Positions 1-7,262 of a stretch of DNA of 64,000 bases are shown here, one piece after another. The stretch comes from Bog-756 sp038210245 (GTDB lineage: Bacteria > Actinomycetota > Acidimicrobiia > Acidimicrobiales > RAAP-2): positions 1-64,000 of the forward strand of contig JBBQWW010000002.1 of NCBI GenBank assembly GCA_038210245.1, written 5' to 3'. The notes beneath the pieces were generated by a model. That model was not told the origin of the DNA. It did no database searches and saw only the letters and a list, made by a program, of their open reading frames with translations. Each line of letters begins with the position of its first letter. Within the stretch, counting starts at the first letter, position 1. Both the position numbers and the translations under genes were made by a program.

Positions 1-239
1 GGGCGGACGCAGCCCTCGATCTCCGCCATCGGATGCGTGGGCTGCACCCCTCCGGCCCGGACGATCTGGCGCCGGGGTTCGTGCTGTCGGCCGCCGTGCT
101 CCGCCACCTGCAGGCCGATCCACTGCTGCCGGCACCCCTGCTGCCGGCGGCGTGGCCTGGGCGTGGCCTGCGCCAGGAGTACGACCGGTGGGACCGCCGC
201 TACCGTGATGTGCTGCACCGGTGGGGGCGGACGGCCTGA
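1..239 (+). CDS. PaaX-like transcriptional regulator, C-terminal fragment (5' end outside window)
   Basis: The reading frame is open from the window edge (first full codon at 3) to TGA at 237-239, giving 78 residues of a protein that starts upstream. The tail has the look of the PaaX C-terminal domain: a helix with an ...FVLSAAVLRHL... core, then DPLLPAPLLPAAWPG and a charged, Arg/Tyr-rich end. PaaX proteins are GntR-like repressors that often sense aryl-CoA esters such as phenylacetyl-CoA. Only the C-terminal domain is visible, so neither the ligand nor the DNA-binding domain can be judged. The next gene, an SDR, starts about 100 bp downstream on the same strand. Confidence 0.6.
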   Translation, partial: ADAALDLRHRMRGLHPSGPDDLAPGFVLSAAVLRHLQADPLLPAPLLPAAWPGRGLRQEYDRWDRRYRDVLHRWGRTA

Positions 240-339
240 CCAACGGCGCGTTGTCGTGCGTCACCGCCCACGGTGACCGTAGGATCAGTCGGCCGCGCAC
301 TCGATGTCTACCGGAGCGGCGACGCCCAGGGGAGGGACC

Positions 340-1194
340 ATGACCGGAGCTACCGACGGGAGGCCGTTCGCCGGGCGGGTGGTGGTGATCACCGGAGGGG
401 CCCGCGGCCAGGGCCGCTCGCACGCCGTGGAGTTTGCCCGCCTCGGCGCCGACATCGCCGTCTGCGACCTCTGCCACGACCTCGGCAGTGTGGGCTACCC
501 GCTGGCCACCCCGGACGACCTGGCCGAGACGGTTCGGCTGGTGGAGGAGCAGGGGAGACGGTGTCTGTCCTCGGTCACCGATGTGCGCGACCTCGATGCC
601 ACCCTGGCCTTCGTGGAGGAGGCCCACGCCGCCCTGGGCTCGACCGACATCCTGATCGCCAATGCCGGCGTCTCCTCCCTGGGCTCCATCAGCACCATGA
701 CCGCCGCCGAGTGGAGTGAGACCATCGACACCAACCTGACCGGGGTGTTCAACGCCATGCGGGCGGTGGCCCCACACATGCGGCGAGCGCGGTGGGGCCG
801 GATCGTGGGCATCTCGTCCATGATGGGCCGTTCGTCCAACCCGGGCATCGCCGCCTACGTGGCCTCCAAATGGGGGGTGATCGGACTGGTCAAGTCGGTG
901 GCCTTCGAGTTGGCCCACTTCGGGGTCACCGTCAACGCCATCGCCCCGGGAAACGTCTCCACCCCCATGATCCACAACGACACCCTCTACGGGCTCATGC
1001 GCCCCGATCTCGACCACCCCACCGCCGAGGACGTGGCCCCGGGCATGGCCGCCCTCCACGTGCAGCCGGTGCCGTGGATCGAGCCCGAGGAGATCACCGC
1101 GGCCGTAGTCTTCCTGGCCTCCGAGGGGGCCCGCCACATCACCGGTTCGGTCATCGATGTGGACGCCGGCGCCTCGGCCCGGTTCACCGCCTGA
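340..1194 (+). CDS. SDR-family oxidoreductase, mycofactocin-coupled type
   Basis: This 284-residue short-chain dehydrogenase has the N-terminal nucleotide motif GGARGQG (about residues 19-25) and the catalytic Ser (about 160), Tyr173 and Lys177 in a YVASK motif. After the first beta-alpha unit comes an insert beginning CDLCHDLGSVGYPL, typical of the SDR subgroup that keeps a tightly bound NAD and is linked to the redox peptide cofactor mycofactocin. It probably oxidises an alcohol. The ATG at 340 is preferred over the in-frame ATG at 304 because GGGAGGG lies just upstream of it and the extra 12 residues match nothing in the fold. No mycofactocin maturation genes are visible in the window, so the cofactor link rests on family resemblance. 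Confidence 0.88.
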   Translation: MTGATDGRPFAGRVVVITGGARGQGRSHAVEFARLGADIAVCDLCHDLGSVGYPLATPDDLAETVRLVEEQGRRCLSSVTDVRDLDATLAFVEEAHAALGSTDILIANAGVSSLGSISTMTAAEWSETIDTNLTGVFNAMRAVAPHMRRARWGRIVGISSMMGRSSNPGIAAYVASKWGVIGLVKSVAFELAHFGVTVNAIAPGNVSTPMIHNDTLYGLMRPDLDHPTAEDVAPGMAALHVQPVPWIEPEEITAAVVFLASEGARHITGSVIDVDAGASARFTA

Positions 1195-1248
1195 CCTGCC
1201 CCCACTCCCAGGACCCGGCGCCGGAGTGAGGCTGGTCCCCGACCAGCC

Positions 1249-3507
1249 TCACTGCTGGGACATGGCCGCCCGCTCGGCCGCCTCGGTCTCCGCCACTGAC
1301 GGCGCTCCCCGGGTCAGTTGGACGTCGAGCCGGCTGAGCGTCCCCTCGAAGGGGTAGGGCGCCTCGTAGCGCTCGCTCACCGGTGAGCCGTGGTCGTAGC
1401 CCACGCTCGGCCCGACACTCGAGATCATGGTCATGACGAACGGCAGCTCGAGGGTCCCGCTGGGCTCGCCATCGATGACCAAGGTGGCCTCACCACCTCG
1501 GCCGGTGCGGAGGAAGCGGACGCCCACCACCGACGGGCCGACGGCCACCGGTGCGTCGGACACCACCACGTGGTGGTCACCGAAGCAGTTGTAGTCGAAC
1601 ACCAGATGGTCCTCCTGCACGAACAGGCTGACCCCCGAGTTCTCGTTGCCCGAGGCGTAGAGCACCCCCCCGGCGCCCTCGGGCCTCTCGACCGTGGCCG
1701 CCATGTCCCAGCCCCGTCCGCCCAGAGCCGGCGCCACCTGGCCGGGGAGCGGTGCCATCGGTGGGTAGAAGGTGTAGTGGCGGTTGACCGGGTGGGGCGA
1801 CTGGTCGCGGTAGCGGGTGAAGAACAGCTCGATGGTCCGGTCGTCGAGGGGGAGGGCACCGTACTCCTCGGCCTCGTGCCACCACAGGTCCACGAGGGCG
1901 GCGACCCGCTCCGGCTGCGTCGCGGCCAGGTTGCGGCACTCGGAACGGTCCTCGTCGAGGTGGTAGAGCTCCCAGTCGTCGTCCTCGAAGGGCGTGCCGG
2001 GCTGATGGCGGGTGACCGCCTTCCATCCGTCGGCGTAGATGGCGCGGTGGCCCATCATCTCGAAGTACTGGACGCGCTTGGGACTGGGCTCGTCGGGACG
2101 GTCGAACGAGTAGCGCAGTGAGGTGCCCGACACCGGGATCTGCTCCAGGCCTCGGTAGGTGGCGGGGGCCTCTACCCCGAGGGTCTCGTAGATGGTGGGG
2201 ACGAGGTCGCTCACGTGGTGGAACTGGTGGCGGAGGCCCCCGCGTTCGTCGATGCCCTCGGGCCAGTGGGCGATGAGCGGCACGTGGACCCCGCCCTCGT
2301 GGGTGTTCTGCTTGTACCACTTGAACGGGGTGTTGCCCGCCTGGGCCCAGCCCCACGGGTAGTTGGCGTGGCTGTGGGGCCCACCGATGTCGTCGAGCCG
2401 CTCGACGGCCTCGTCGGGCGTCTCGGGCAGGAAGTTGAAGTACTTCATCTCGTGCAGCACGCCGAACGGCCCACCCTCCTGGCTGGCCCCGTTGTCCGAC
2501 AGCAGCAGGATGAGGGTGTTGTCCAGCTGGCCCAGCTGGTCGAGGGCGTCCACGAACCGCCCGATCTGGTCGTCGGTGTGCTCGAGGAAGGCGGCAAAGG
2601 CCTCCTGCAGTCGGGCGGCCAGGCGCTTCTGGTTCTCGGGGAGGGAGTCCCACGCCTCCACCCCGGGGTTCCGGGGGGCCAGTTGGGTGTCGGGAGGCAG
2701 CAGCCCCAGCTCCTGTTGGCGGGCGAACCATCGCTCCCGGGCCACGTCCCAGCCCTCGTCGAACCGACCGCGGTACTTCTCGAGGTAGGCCGCCGGGGCC
2801 TGGTGGGGGGCGTGCATGGCCCCGAAGGCCAGGTAGGTGAAGAACGGACGGTCGGGGCGGATGGAGGTGGTGTCGTGGATGAACCCGATGGCGTGGTCGA
2901 CCAGGTCCTCGGTCAGGTGGTACCCCTCGTCGGGTCCGGCCGGGGGGACCACGCTGTGGTTGTCATAGACCAGCTCGGGGTGGAACTGGTCGGTCTCGCC
3001 CTCGAGGAAGCCGTAGAACCGGTCGAATCCCCGTTGGCAGGGCCACTGGTCGTAGGGCCCGGCCGCCGACGCGTTGTCCATGGGGCACAGGTGCCACTTT
3101 CCGACGGCGAAGGTGGCGAAGCCCTCGTCGCGGAGCACCTCGGCCACGGTGGCGGCGTGGTTGGAGATGTGCCCCCGCAGGTGGGGGTAGCCGCTGTCGA
3201 AGTTGGAGAGTGCCCGCATCCCGACACTGTGGTGGTTCCGTCCGGTGAGCAGGGAGGCCCGGGTCGGCGAGCACAGCGGGGTGACGTGGAAGTTGGTGTA
3301 GCGGAGACCTCCGGCGGCCAACCGGTCGATAGCGGGGGTGGCCAGATCGGAGCCGTAGCAACCGAAGTGGGAGAAGCCGGTGTCGTCGAGGAGGATGACC
3401 ACCACGTTGGGGGCATTCTCCCCGGGGTGGGGCGGTGTGGGCCACCAGGGGGTCGAGTCGGCCTGGGTGCGGTTGATGACCCCGTCGAATCGTTCGTAGC
3501 TCTTCAT
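1249..3507 (-). CDS. Arylsulfatase-type sulfatase
   Basis: This 752-residue sulfatase has metal-binding aspartates at 41-42 (ILLDDTG) and the formylglycine signature CSPTRAS, with Cys79 as the residue converted to the catalytic aldehyde and Arg83 following. Later family motifs include GKWHL and FFTYLAFGAMHAPHQ. The C-terminal part beyond about residue 590 is a beta-rich extension seen in long (about 750-790 aa) actinobacterial and proteobacterial arylsulfatases. It would hydrolyse sulfate esters or sulfonate-like substrates. No signal peptide is evident, so it is probably cytoplasmic. No formylglycine-generating enzyme is in the window. It follows the P450 gene on the same strand across an AT-rich 295-bp gap. 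Confidence 0.93.
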   Translation of the reverse strand: MKSYERFDGVINRTQADSTPWWPTPPHPGENAPNVVVILLDDTGFSHFGCYGSDLATPAIDRLAAGGLRYTNFHVTPLCSPTRASLLTGRNHHSVGMRALSNFDSGYPHLRGHISNHAATVAEVLRDEGFATFAVGKWHLCPMDNASAAGPYDQWPCQRGFDRFYGFLEGETDQFHPELVYDNHSVVPPAGPDEGYHLTEDLVDHAIGFIHDTTSIRPDRPFFTYLAFGAMHAPHQAPAAYLEKYRGRFDEGWDVARERWFARQQELGLLPPDTQLAPRNPGVEAWDSLPENQKRLAARLQEAFAAFLEHTDDQIGRFVDALDQLGQLDNTLILLLSDNGASQEGGPFGVLHEMKYFNFLPETPDEAVERLDDIGGPHSHANYPWGWAQAGNTPFKWYKQNTHEGGVHVPLIAHWPEGIDERGGLRHQFHHVSDLVPTIYETLGVEAPATYRGLEQIPVSGTSLRYSFDRPDEPSPKRVQYFEMMGHRAIYADGWKAVTRHQPGTPFEDDDWELYHLDEDRSECRNLAATQPERVAALVDLWWHEAEEYGALPLDDRTIELFFTRYRDQSPHPVNRHYTFYPPMAPLPGQVAPALGGRGWDMAATVERPEGAGGVLYASGNENSGVSLFVQEDHLVFDYNCFGDHHVVVSDAPVAVGPSVVGVRFLRTGRGGEATLVIDGEPSGTLELPFVMTMISSVGPSVGYDHGSPVSERYEAPYPFEGTLSRLDVQLTRGAPSVAETEAAERAAMSQQ

Positions 3508-3802
3508 GGCCGTCCTTCGAGGGTGCTCGGGTGGGGGTCGGAGGGAGAGTCCGGCCCGAGGGGAAAGTTATGTCATTAGCTATGACGATATCGTGGAGAA
3601 GGCCCCGGTGCCGGTGGCGGACGCCGAAGCGGTCTCGACCTCGGATCGCTCCAACAGGAGAACCCACGACTGGGGGGAGGGGGCGGGCATGGCGGGCCTT
3701 ATCTCTATATCTCTATAAATACTACTGAATTAGTCGACATAATGAACGAGGTCCGGGCTGGCGTCAACAGACCAGGTGGCGGCGGTCGGTACCGCCGTGC
3801 GG
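3508..3802. other. AT-rich intergenic region between P450 and sulfatase genes
   Basis: This gap lies upstream of the sulfatase start and downstream of the P450 stop, both on the minus strand. Two things stand out against the GC-rich background. One is an AT-rich block at 3699-3745 that contains two tandem ATCTCTAT units (3701-3716). The other is an inverted repeat, GTCAT-N5-ATGAC, at 3572-3586, about 65 bp upstream of the sulfatase start codon. They are reasonable promoter and operator candidates for the sulfatase gene. I see no convincing coding sequence here. Confidence 0.5.
3572..3586. promoter_or_regulatory. Inverted repeat upstream of sulfatase gene
   Basis: GTCAT (3572-3576) and ATGAC (3582-3586) form 5-bp arms around TAGCT in a locally AT-rich stretch 65-80 bp before the sulfatase ATG. 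This is suggestive of a regulator-binding site. The arms are short and no known regulator is assigned. Confidence 0.3.
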
Positions 3803-5104
3803 TCAGCGCAGCCGGTACTCCACCGGGCACGGCCGGGCCGAGCGGGCCACGCCACCGATCTGACGGCGTCGGGGCTCGGCCCGGGTGAAGTGGGGCGTCA
3901 GTTCGTACCGGTCGAGCAGTCCCCGGGTGGCCACACGGATGGCCGAGATCGAGAACCGGGCCGCCGGACAGCGGTGGACCCCGTGGCCGAATGTGCTGAC
4001 CAGCTCCTTGGCCGGCAGGGCCACGGTGGGGGCCAGCCGCCGACCTTCGTAGTGGTCCGGATCGAACCGGTCGAGACCGGGGGCCACCGAGGTGTTGTGG
4101 GACGACAGCATGGTGGTGAGGAGGATGCCGGGGTGGAGCCGGTAGCTGCCGGCACCGGTATCCACGTCGATGGGGGTCAGCACCTGGCGCAAGGTGATGG
4201 AGCGCTGGGCCATCCGGATCGACTCGTGGGCGCAACGGTCGAGGAGGGCTTCGTCACCGAGGCGGACCCGGTCCAGAAGCGCCGGTCGCTGCACCAGGTT
4301 GACCACGGTCCAGGCCAGGGCGGCGTAGAGATTGGACTGTGAGCCCATGTGGATGACGATCACGTCGCGGGCCACCGCTTGGGCCCGCTCGTCGTCGGGC
4401 AGGTCGGCGTAGGAGTCGAGGATCTGGGTCAGGAAGTCGTCCACCGGGGGCTGCCGGCGCCGGGCGTCGATGATCTCGGCGAAGACCTGCTCGATGCCGG
4501 CCATGGCCGCCCGCTCCCGCCGCTTGCCGGTGGCCCAGGTCACCAGAGCCTGTCCCGGCCGGACGAACGACTCCGAGCTGTCCAATCGGTCGAACAGGGG
4601 GATCAACCGATCGAGGTAGCGCTCCGAGGCCGCCTCGCTCCCGGCCCACGAGGCGAGGCCCAGGCGGTGGCTCAGCCGGCGCATCTCGCCAAAGATCTCG
4701 AAGGTGCCCGACGGCCCGAGTCGGGACAGCTCCCGGTCCACGGCGTCCCGGAGGTGGTCGAGGTAGGTCTCGACCGCCTGACTCCCGAACAGGGACTTGG
4801 GGTGGTTCCGACGGCCCAGCAGCAGCTCGACGGGGACCTTGGCCTTGATGAGCTGGTAGGTGGCGATGCCGAAGCTGGCCTGCTCCTCGGGCTGGGCGTA
4901 GAGGGAGCGGACGCCCTCGGGGGAGAAGACGCAGAACATGCGATGGCCGAAGGCGTCGACGACGAAGGTGTCACCGTGGCGCCGCCTCTGCCGGGCGAAG
5001 AACGCCGTGGGGTCGGACAGGAGGCCCAGACCCCCCTGCACCCAGGGAAGAGGTCCACCGACGACGGGGACCGCGGGCTCGACCCGGGGGGCGGTGGTGG
5101 CCAT
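3803..5104 (-). CDS. Cytochrome P450 with atypical I-helix
   Basis: This 433-residue P450 has the ExxR pair (Glu294-Ser-Ile-Arg297) and a heme-ligand loop FGHGVHRCPA with the thiolate Cys379. The residue after the Cys is Pro, and Ala stands at the usual Gly position. The I-helix reads HMGSQSNLYAALAW (about 252-265) and lacks the usual acid/alcohol pair (D/E-T) for proton delivery; this resembles the animal CYP7/CYP8 pattern more than common bacterial P450s. It is cytosolic, with no N-terminal anchor. The start at 5104 is supported by TAGGCT followed by 7 nt and then ATG, consistent with a leaderless transcript. The reaction cannot be predicted: an oxygenase of sterol or terpenoid substrates is possible, as is an isomerase-type activity. 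Confidence 0.9.
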   Translation of the reverse strand: MATTAPRVEPAVPVVGGPLPWVQGGLGLLSDPTAFFARQRRRHGDTFVVDAFGHRMFCVFSPEGVRSLYAQPEEQASFGIATYQLIKAKVPVELLLGRRNHPKSLFGSQAVETYLDHLRDAVDRELSRLGPSGTFEIFGEMRRLSHRLGLASWAGSEAASERYLDRLIPLFDRLDSSESFVRPGQALVTWATGKRRERAAMAGIEQVFAEIIDARRRQPPVDDFLTQILDSYADLPDDERAQAVARDVIVIHMGSQSNLYAALAWTVVNLVQRPALLDRVRLGDEALLDRCAHESIRMAQRSITLRQVLTPIDVDTGAGSYRLHPGILLTTMLSSHNTSVAPGLDRFDPDHYEGRRLAPTVALPAKELVSTFGHGVHRCPAARFSISAIRVATRGLLDRYELTPHFTRAEPRRRQIGGVARSARPCPVEYRLR

Positions 5105-5111
5105 GTCGGCG

Positions 5112-5117
5112 AGCCTA
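5112..5117 (-). promoter_or_regulatory. -10 hexamer of probable leaderless P450 promoter
   Basis: On the minus strand TAGGCT is followed by 7 nt and then the P450 ATG. The same arrangement recurs at other genes in this window, which supports both this start codon and leaderless transcription. Confidence 0.45.
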
Positions 5118-5381
5118 CGACCTGGGCGGTCAAGGTCGGCCGGCCCGATGCCGATGGTCAATTGCCGCCGACGTGCGGTGGCCGACGGAGCAGGACCGAG
5201 AGGCGGCGGTGCCATGGGAATCGTGCACGAACGACCGGGTTGGTGGATGGAATCCGACCGACCGACGGTGACCGACAGGGTGTCGACGGGACCACCGGGG
5301 ACGACGGACGACTCCTCCATGGTGGTGGTCTTCGCCCAGGTCCGCCCCATGGGACAGAGGTCCACGTTCACGACCCGTCCC

Positions 5382-5513
5382 ATGACCTGCACCTGTCTCA
5401 ACTGCGGTGAGTGGATCCATTCGGGCACCAGCGCCTGGTACGACCCCGACCTCGACGAGTCGGTGTGCGCCCGGTGCTGGCCGGAGACCGTCACCGCTGA
5501 ACGCCATCGCTGA
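5382..5513 (+). CDS. Small Cys-rich (zinc-ribbon-like) protein, tentative
   Basis: A 43-residue ORF with a CTCLNC cluster followed 27 residues later by CARC, a spacing that could bind one zinc ion, with acidic and aromatic residues between. It lies in the 470-bp gap between the P450 start and the degenerate SDR. The frame stays open further upstream, so a longer N-terminus (for example from the ATG at 5350) is possible. No good ribosome binding site marks either start. The Cys spacing is the main reason to report it; function unknown. Confidence 0.4.
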   Translation: MTCTCLNCGEWIHSGTSAWYDPDLDESVCARCWPETVTAERHR

Positions 5514-5556
5514 GTCGGCCCATCGACCGGTGTCGGGGTTGTGGTATCCCTGGGAC

Positions 5557-5580
5557 GTGCCCCGAGCCCACCACCGGTGA
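5557..5580 (+). CDS. Seven-codon upstream ORF overlapping the next gene start, tentative
   Basis: GTG at 5557 opens a seven-residue frame (VPRAHHR) ending in TGA at 5578-5580. That stop overlaps the GTG (5577) of the following gene by four bases. TATCCC lies 6 nt before the GTG, as expected for a leaderless transcript. If used, it would be a leader peptide that couples translation to the downstream SDR pair. It could be chance given its size. Confidence 0.3.
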   Translation: MPRAHHR

Positions 5581-6164
5581 TCGAGACCCCCTGGGTGGTC
5601 GGCACCCGACCGGCCCGGCCGCTGGCCGCCGGCCTCGGGGCCGAGCTGCACGAGGTTCCGGGTGTGGCGTTCGACTCCCTGTGGTCGCAGGGCGCTCAGG
5701 TCGAGGAGTGGCGGGACCGTCAGCGGCGCGGACCCGAGGTGGCCGCCGCTGTGGTGGCAGTGTGGCCGGAGGTGCCGGGACCGGTCTCGGTGCTCGACCT
5801 CGATCTGGACGCCTGGACAGCGCGGTGGGAGACGGGCTTCGCCCTGTGGTTCGCGGCGCTGTCGGTGGCGTGCGAGCGGTGCCGCCAGGGCGGTCAGGTG
5901 GTGGCGGTGACCGACCGGCCCGAGGCCAAGTCCAGCGCCGGTTGCGCACTGGACTCGGCGCTGGCCGACGCGGTCGAGGTGATGGCCAAGTCGCTGGTCC
6001 AGGTCCAGCGGCCTCGAGGAGTCCGGGTCAACGTGGTGTCCACCTCGATGCGGCTGGCCGAGGCTCCCCCCACGTCGTGGGCCGAGTTGCACGGTGCCGT
6101 GGCCATGCTGCTGACCACGGAGGGCCCGGGGGTCAACGCCGCCGTCATCCGAGTGGAATCGTGA
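5577..6164 (+). CDS. Degenerate SDR-like subunit (no catalytic residues)
   Basis: This 195-residue protein follows the second half of an SDR fold: a helix FALWFAALSVACERC, a strand GGQVVAVTD, a long helix ending MAKSLVQVQ, and GVRVNVVS. At the place of the active site, however, the sequence is SAGCALDSALAD, without the Tyr-xxx-Lys pair, and the N-terminus lacks a recognisable glycine-rich nucleotide motif. It is therefore probably non-catalytic. The stop overlaps the start of the next, intact SDR (GTGA at 6161-6164), so the two are likely made together and may form a heteromer. GTG at 5577 is chosen because of the overlap with the micro-ORF; GTG at 5541 is an in-frame alternative. Confidence 0.75.
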   Translation: MIETPWVVGTRPARPLAAGLGAELHEVPGVAFDSLWSQGAQVEEWRDRQRRGPEVAAAVVAVWPEVPGPVSVLDLDLDAWTARWETGFALWFAALSVACERCRQGGQVVAVTDRPEAKSSAGCALDSALADAVEVMAKSLVQVQRPRGVRVNVVSTSMRLAEAPPTSWAELHGAVAMLLTTEGPGVNAAVIRVES

Positions 6165-6928
6165 GCGTCCCTGCGACCCGACCGGTGGTGCTGGTCACCG
6201 GGGCCAGCGGTGGCGTGGGCCGGGGCATCGCCGTGGCCTGCGGCTCGGCCGGTTGGTCGGTCTGGGTAGCGGCCCGTCGGGCGGACGAGGGCGGGCAGGT
6301 GGCGAACGAGGTGACTCAGGCCGGCGGGTCCGGCCACTTCGTGCACTGTGACGTGGGGGACGGCGACTCGGTGGCCGCCGCCGTGGACACGGTGGTGGAG
6401 GAGGAGGGCCGGCTCACCGGGGTGGTCCACAACGCCACCAGCGGACGTTCGCCCCACCCGGTGGTCCCCGTCGAGGTGTCGATGAGCGACTTGCGCGACC
6501 ACGTGATGGTCTCGGTCCGAGGGGCCTACTGGCTGGCCCGACACGCCCACCCCCACCTGGTGGCCAGTCGGGGGAGCCTGGTCCTCCTGACCTCCGAGGC
6601 TGGATTTCAGGGGACCATGCGCCTGGCTCCCTACGCCTCGGTCAAGGCCGCCGTGCGGGGTCTGGCCCGCTCCTGGGCCCGGGAATGGGGGCGGGACGGG
6701 GTCCGGGTCAACTGCGTGGCGCCTCTGGCCGAGTCCCCGGCGGTCGGTGTGGCCATGGCCGCCGACCCCACCATGGCCGAGCGGGTGCTCGGCGGCCACC
6801 CCCTCGGCTACCTGGGCGATCCGGTGGACGACGTCGGTCCGGTGGTCCGGTTCCTGCTCTCCGACGAGGCCCGGTACGTGACCGGCATGACGGTGATGGT
6901 CGACGGGGGCAACGCCCCCATCTCCTGA
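6161..6928 (+). CDS. SDR-family oxidoreductase (intact partner)
   Basis: This 255-residue short-chain dehydrogenase has the cofactor motif TGASGGVG near the N-terminus, a strand LVLLTSEAG supplying the catalytic Ser, the PYASVKAAV motif supplying Tyr and Lys, and a C-terminal TGMTVMVDGG typical of the fold. It is a NAD(P)-dependent alcohol or ketone oxidoreductase, cytosolic. Its GTG start overlaps the stop of the degenerate SDR by four bases, indicating translational coupling. Heterodimeric SDRs with one inactive subunit are known (for example BbsCD of anaerobic toluene degradation), which is a plausible model here. The substrate is unknown. Confidence 0.88.
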   Translation: MSVPATRPVVLVTGASGGVGRGIAVACGSAGWSVWVAARRADEGGQVANEVTQAGGSGHFVHCDVGDGDSVAAAVDTVVEEEGRLTGVVHNATSGRSPHPVVPVEVSMSDLRDHVMVSVRGAYWLARHAHPHLVASRGSLVLLTSEAGFQGTMRLAPYASVKAAVRGLARSWAREWGRDGVRVNCVAPLAESPAVGVAMAADPTMAERVLGGHPLGYLGDPVDDVGPVVRFLLSDEARYVTGMTVMVDGGNAPIS

Positions 6929-7211
6929 TCAGGCCGCCCACCGGGGGTTCCGAGAGCATCGACCGGGGCGGTCCGACCACCGGAGCCGTGACGCGTGGAA
7001 ACGGCCGCCTCCGCTCCACGCCCGCCAGGGTATGGGGGCCCAGGACCGCCCCTTGTCGCCGATACTCGGGATTCGCCGCCCGTCGTGGGCCAGTATGGAG
7101 ACCTGGTCCCCAAATTGCAACTATTGATTGCAAACTGCCCCCCGCCTGCATGTTCAGGGGGACGGCGGCAGAGCATGCCAGCCGGGAACCGGGGCAGACG
7201 ATGACGGAGTG
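6929..7211. other. Intergenic region with operator-like motif
   Basis: This stretch separates the SDR from the TetR-like gene on the same strand. The only clear feature is the paired TTGCAA element at 7114-7135, described separately. The rest is GC-rich with no coding potential I would support, apart from the very short ORFs just before 7262. Confidence 0.5.
7114..7135. promoter_or_regulatory. Paired TTGCAA operator-like motif, copy 1
   Basis: ATTGCAA (7114-7120) is repeated as ATTGCAA (7127-7133), with the TGCAA cores 13 bp apart. Each TTGCAA is itself palindromic. The same architecture occurs upstream of both other TetR-like paralogs in the window (39646-39665 and 48003-48022), so an autoregulatory operator is the natural reading. 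Confidence 0.6.
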
Positions 7212-7262
7212 ATGGCGATGACGAAGGGGCCCCACGTGGGCGGGAATGGAGTGCCGCGCTGA
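7212..7262 (+). CDS. Sixteen-residue upstream ORF coupled to TetR-like gene, tentative
   Basis: ATG at 7212, preceded by GGAG, opens a 16-residue frame whose TGA (7260-7262) overlaps the ATG of the TetR-like gene (TGATG). A three-codon ORF (ATG at 7201, TGA 7210-7212) overlaps its start in the same way. The chained stop-start overlaps suggest translational coupling, but chance cannot be excluded. Confidence 0.3.
   Translation: MAMTKGPHVGGNGVPR

Noticed and set aside
1390..3579. Long plus-strand frames opposite the sulfatase gene
   Set aside because: They are shadows of the sulfatase in high-GC DNA; the translations are Gly/Val/Glu-rich without family motifs, while the minus strand shows a complete sulfatase.
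5130..6092. Long minus-strand frame opposite the SDR pair
   Set aside because: It overlaps two coupled SDR-like genes with convincing fold motifs. Its own translation is Arg/His/Gly-rich with no recognisable domain.
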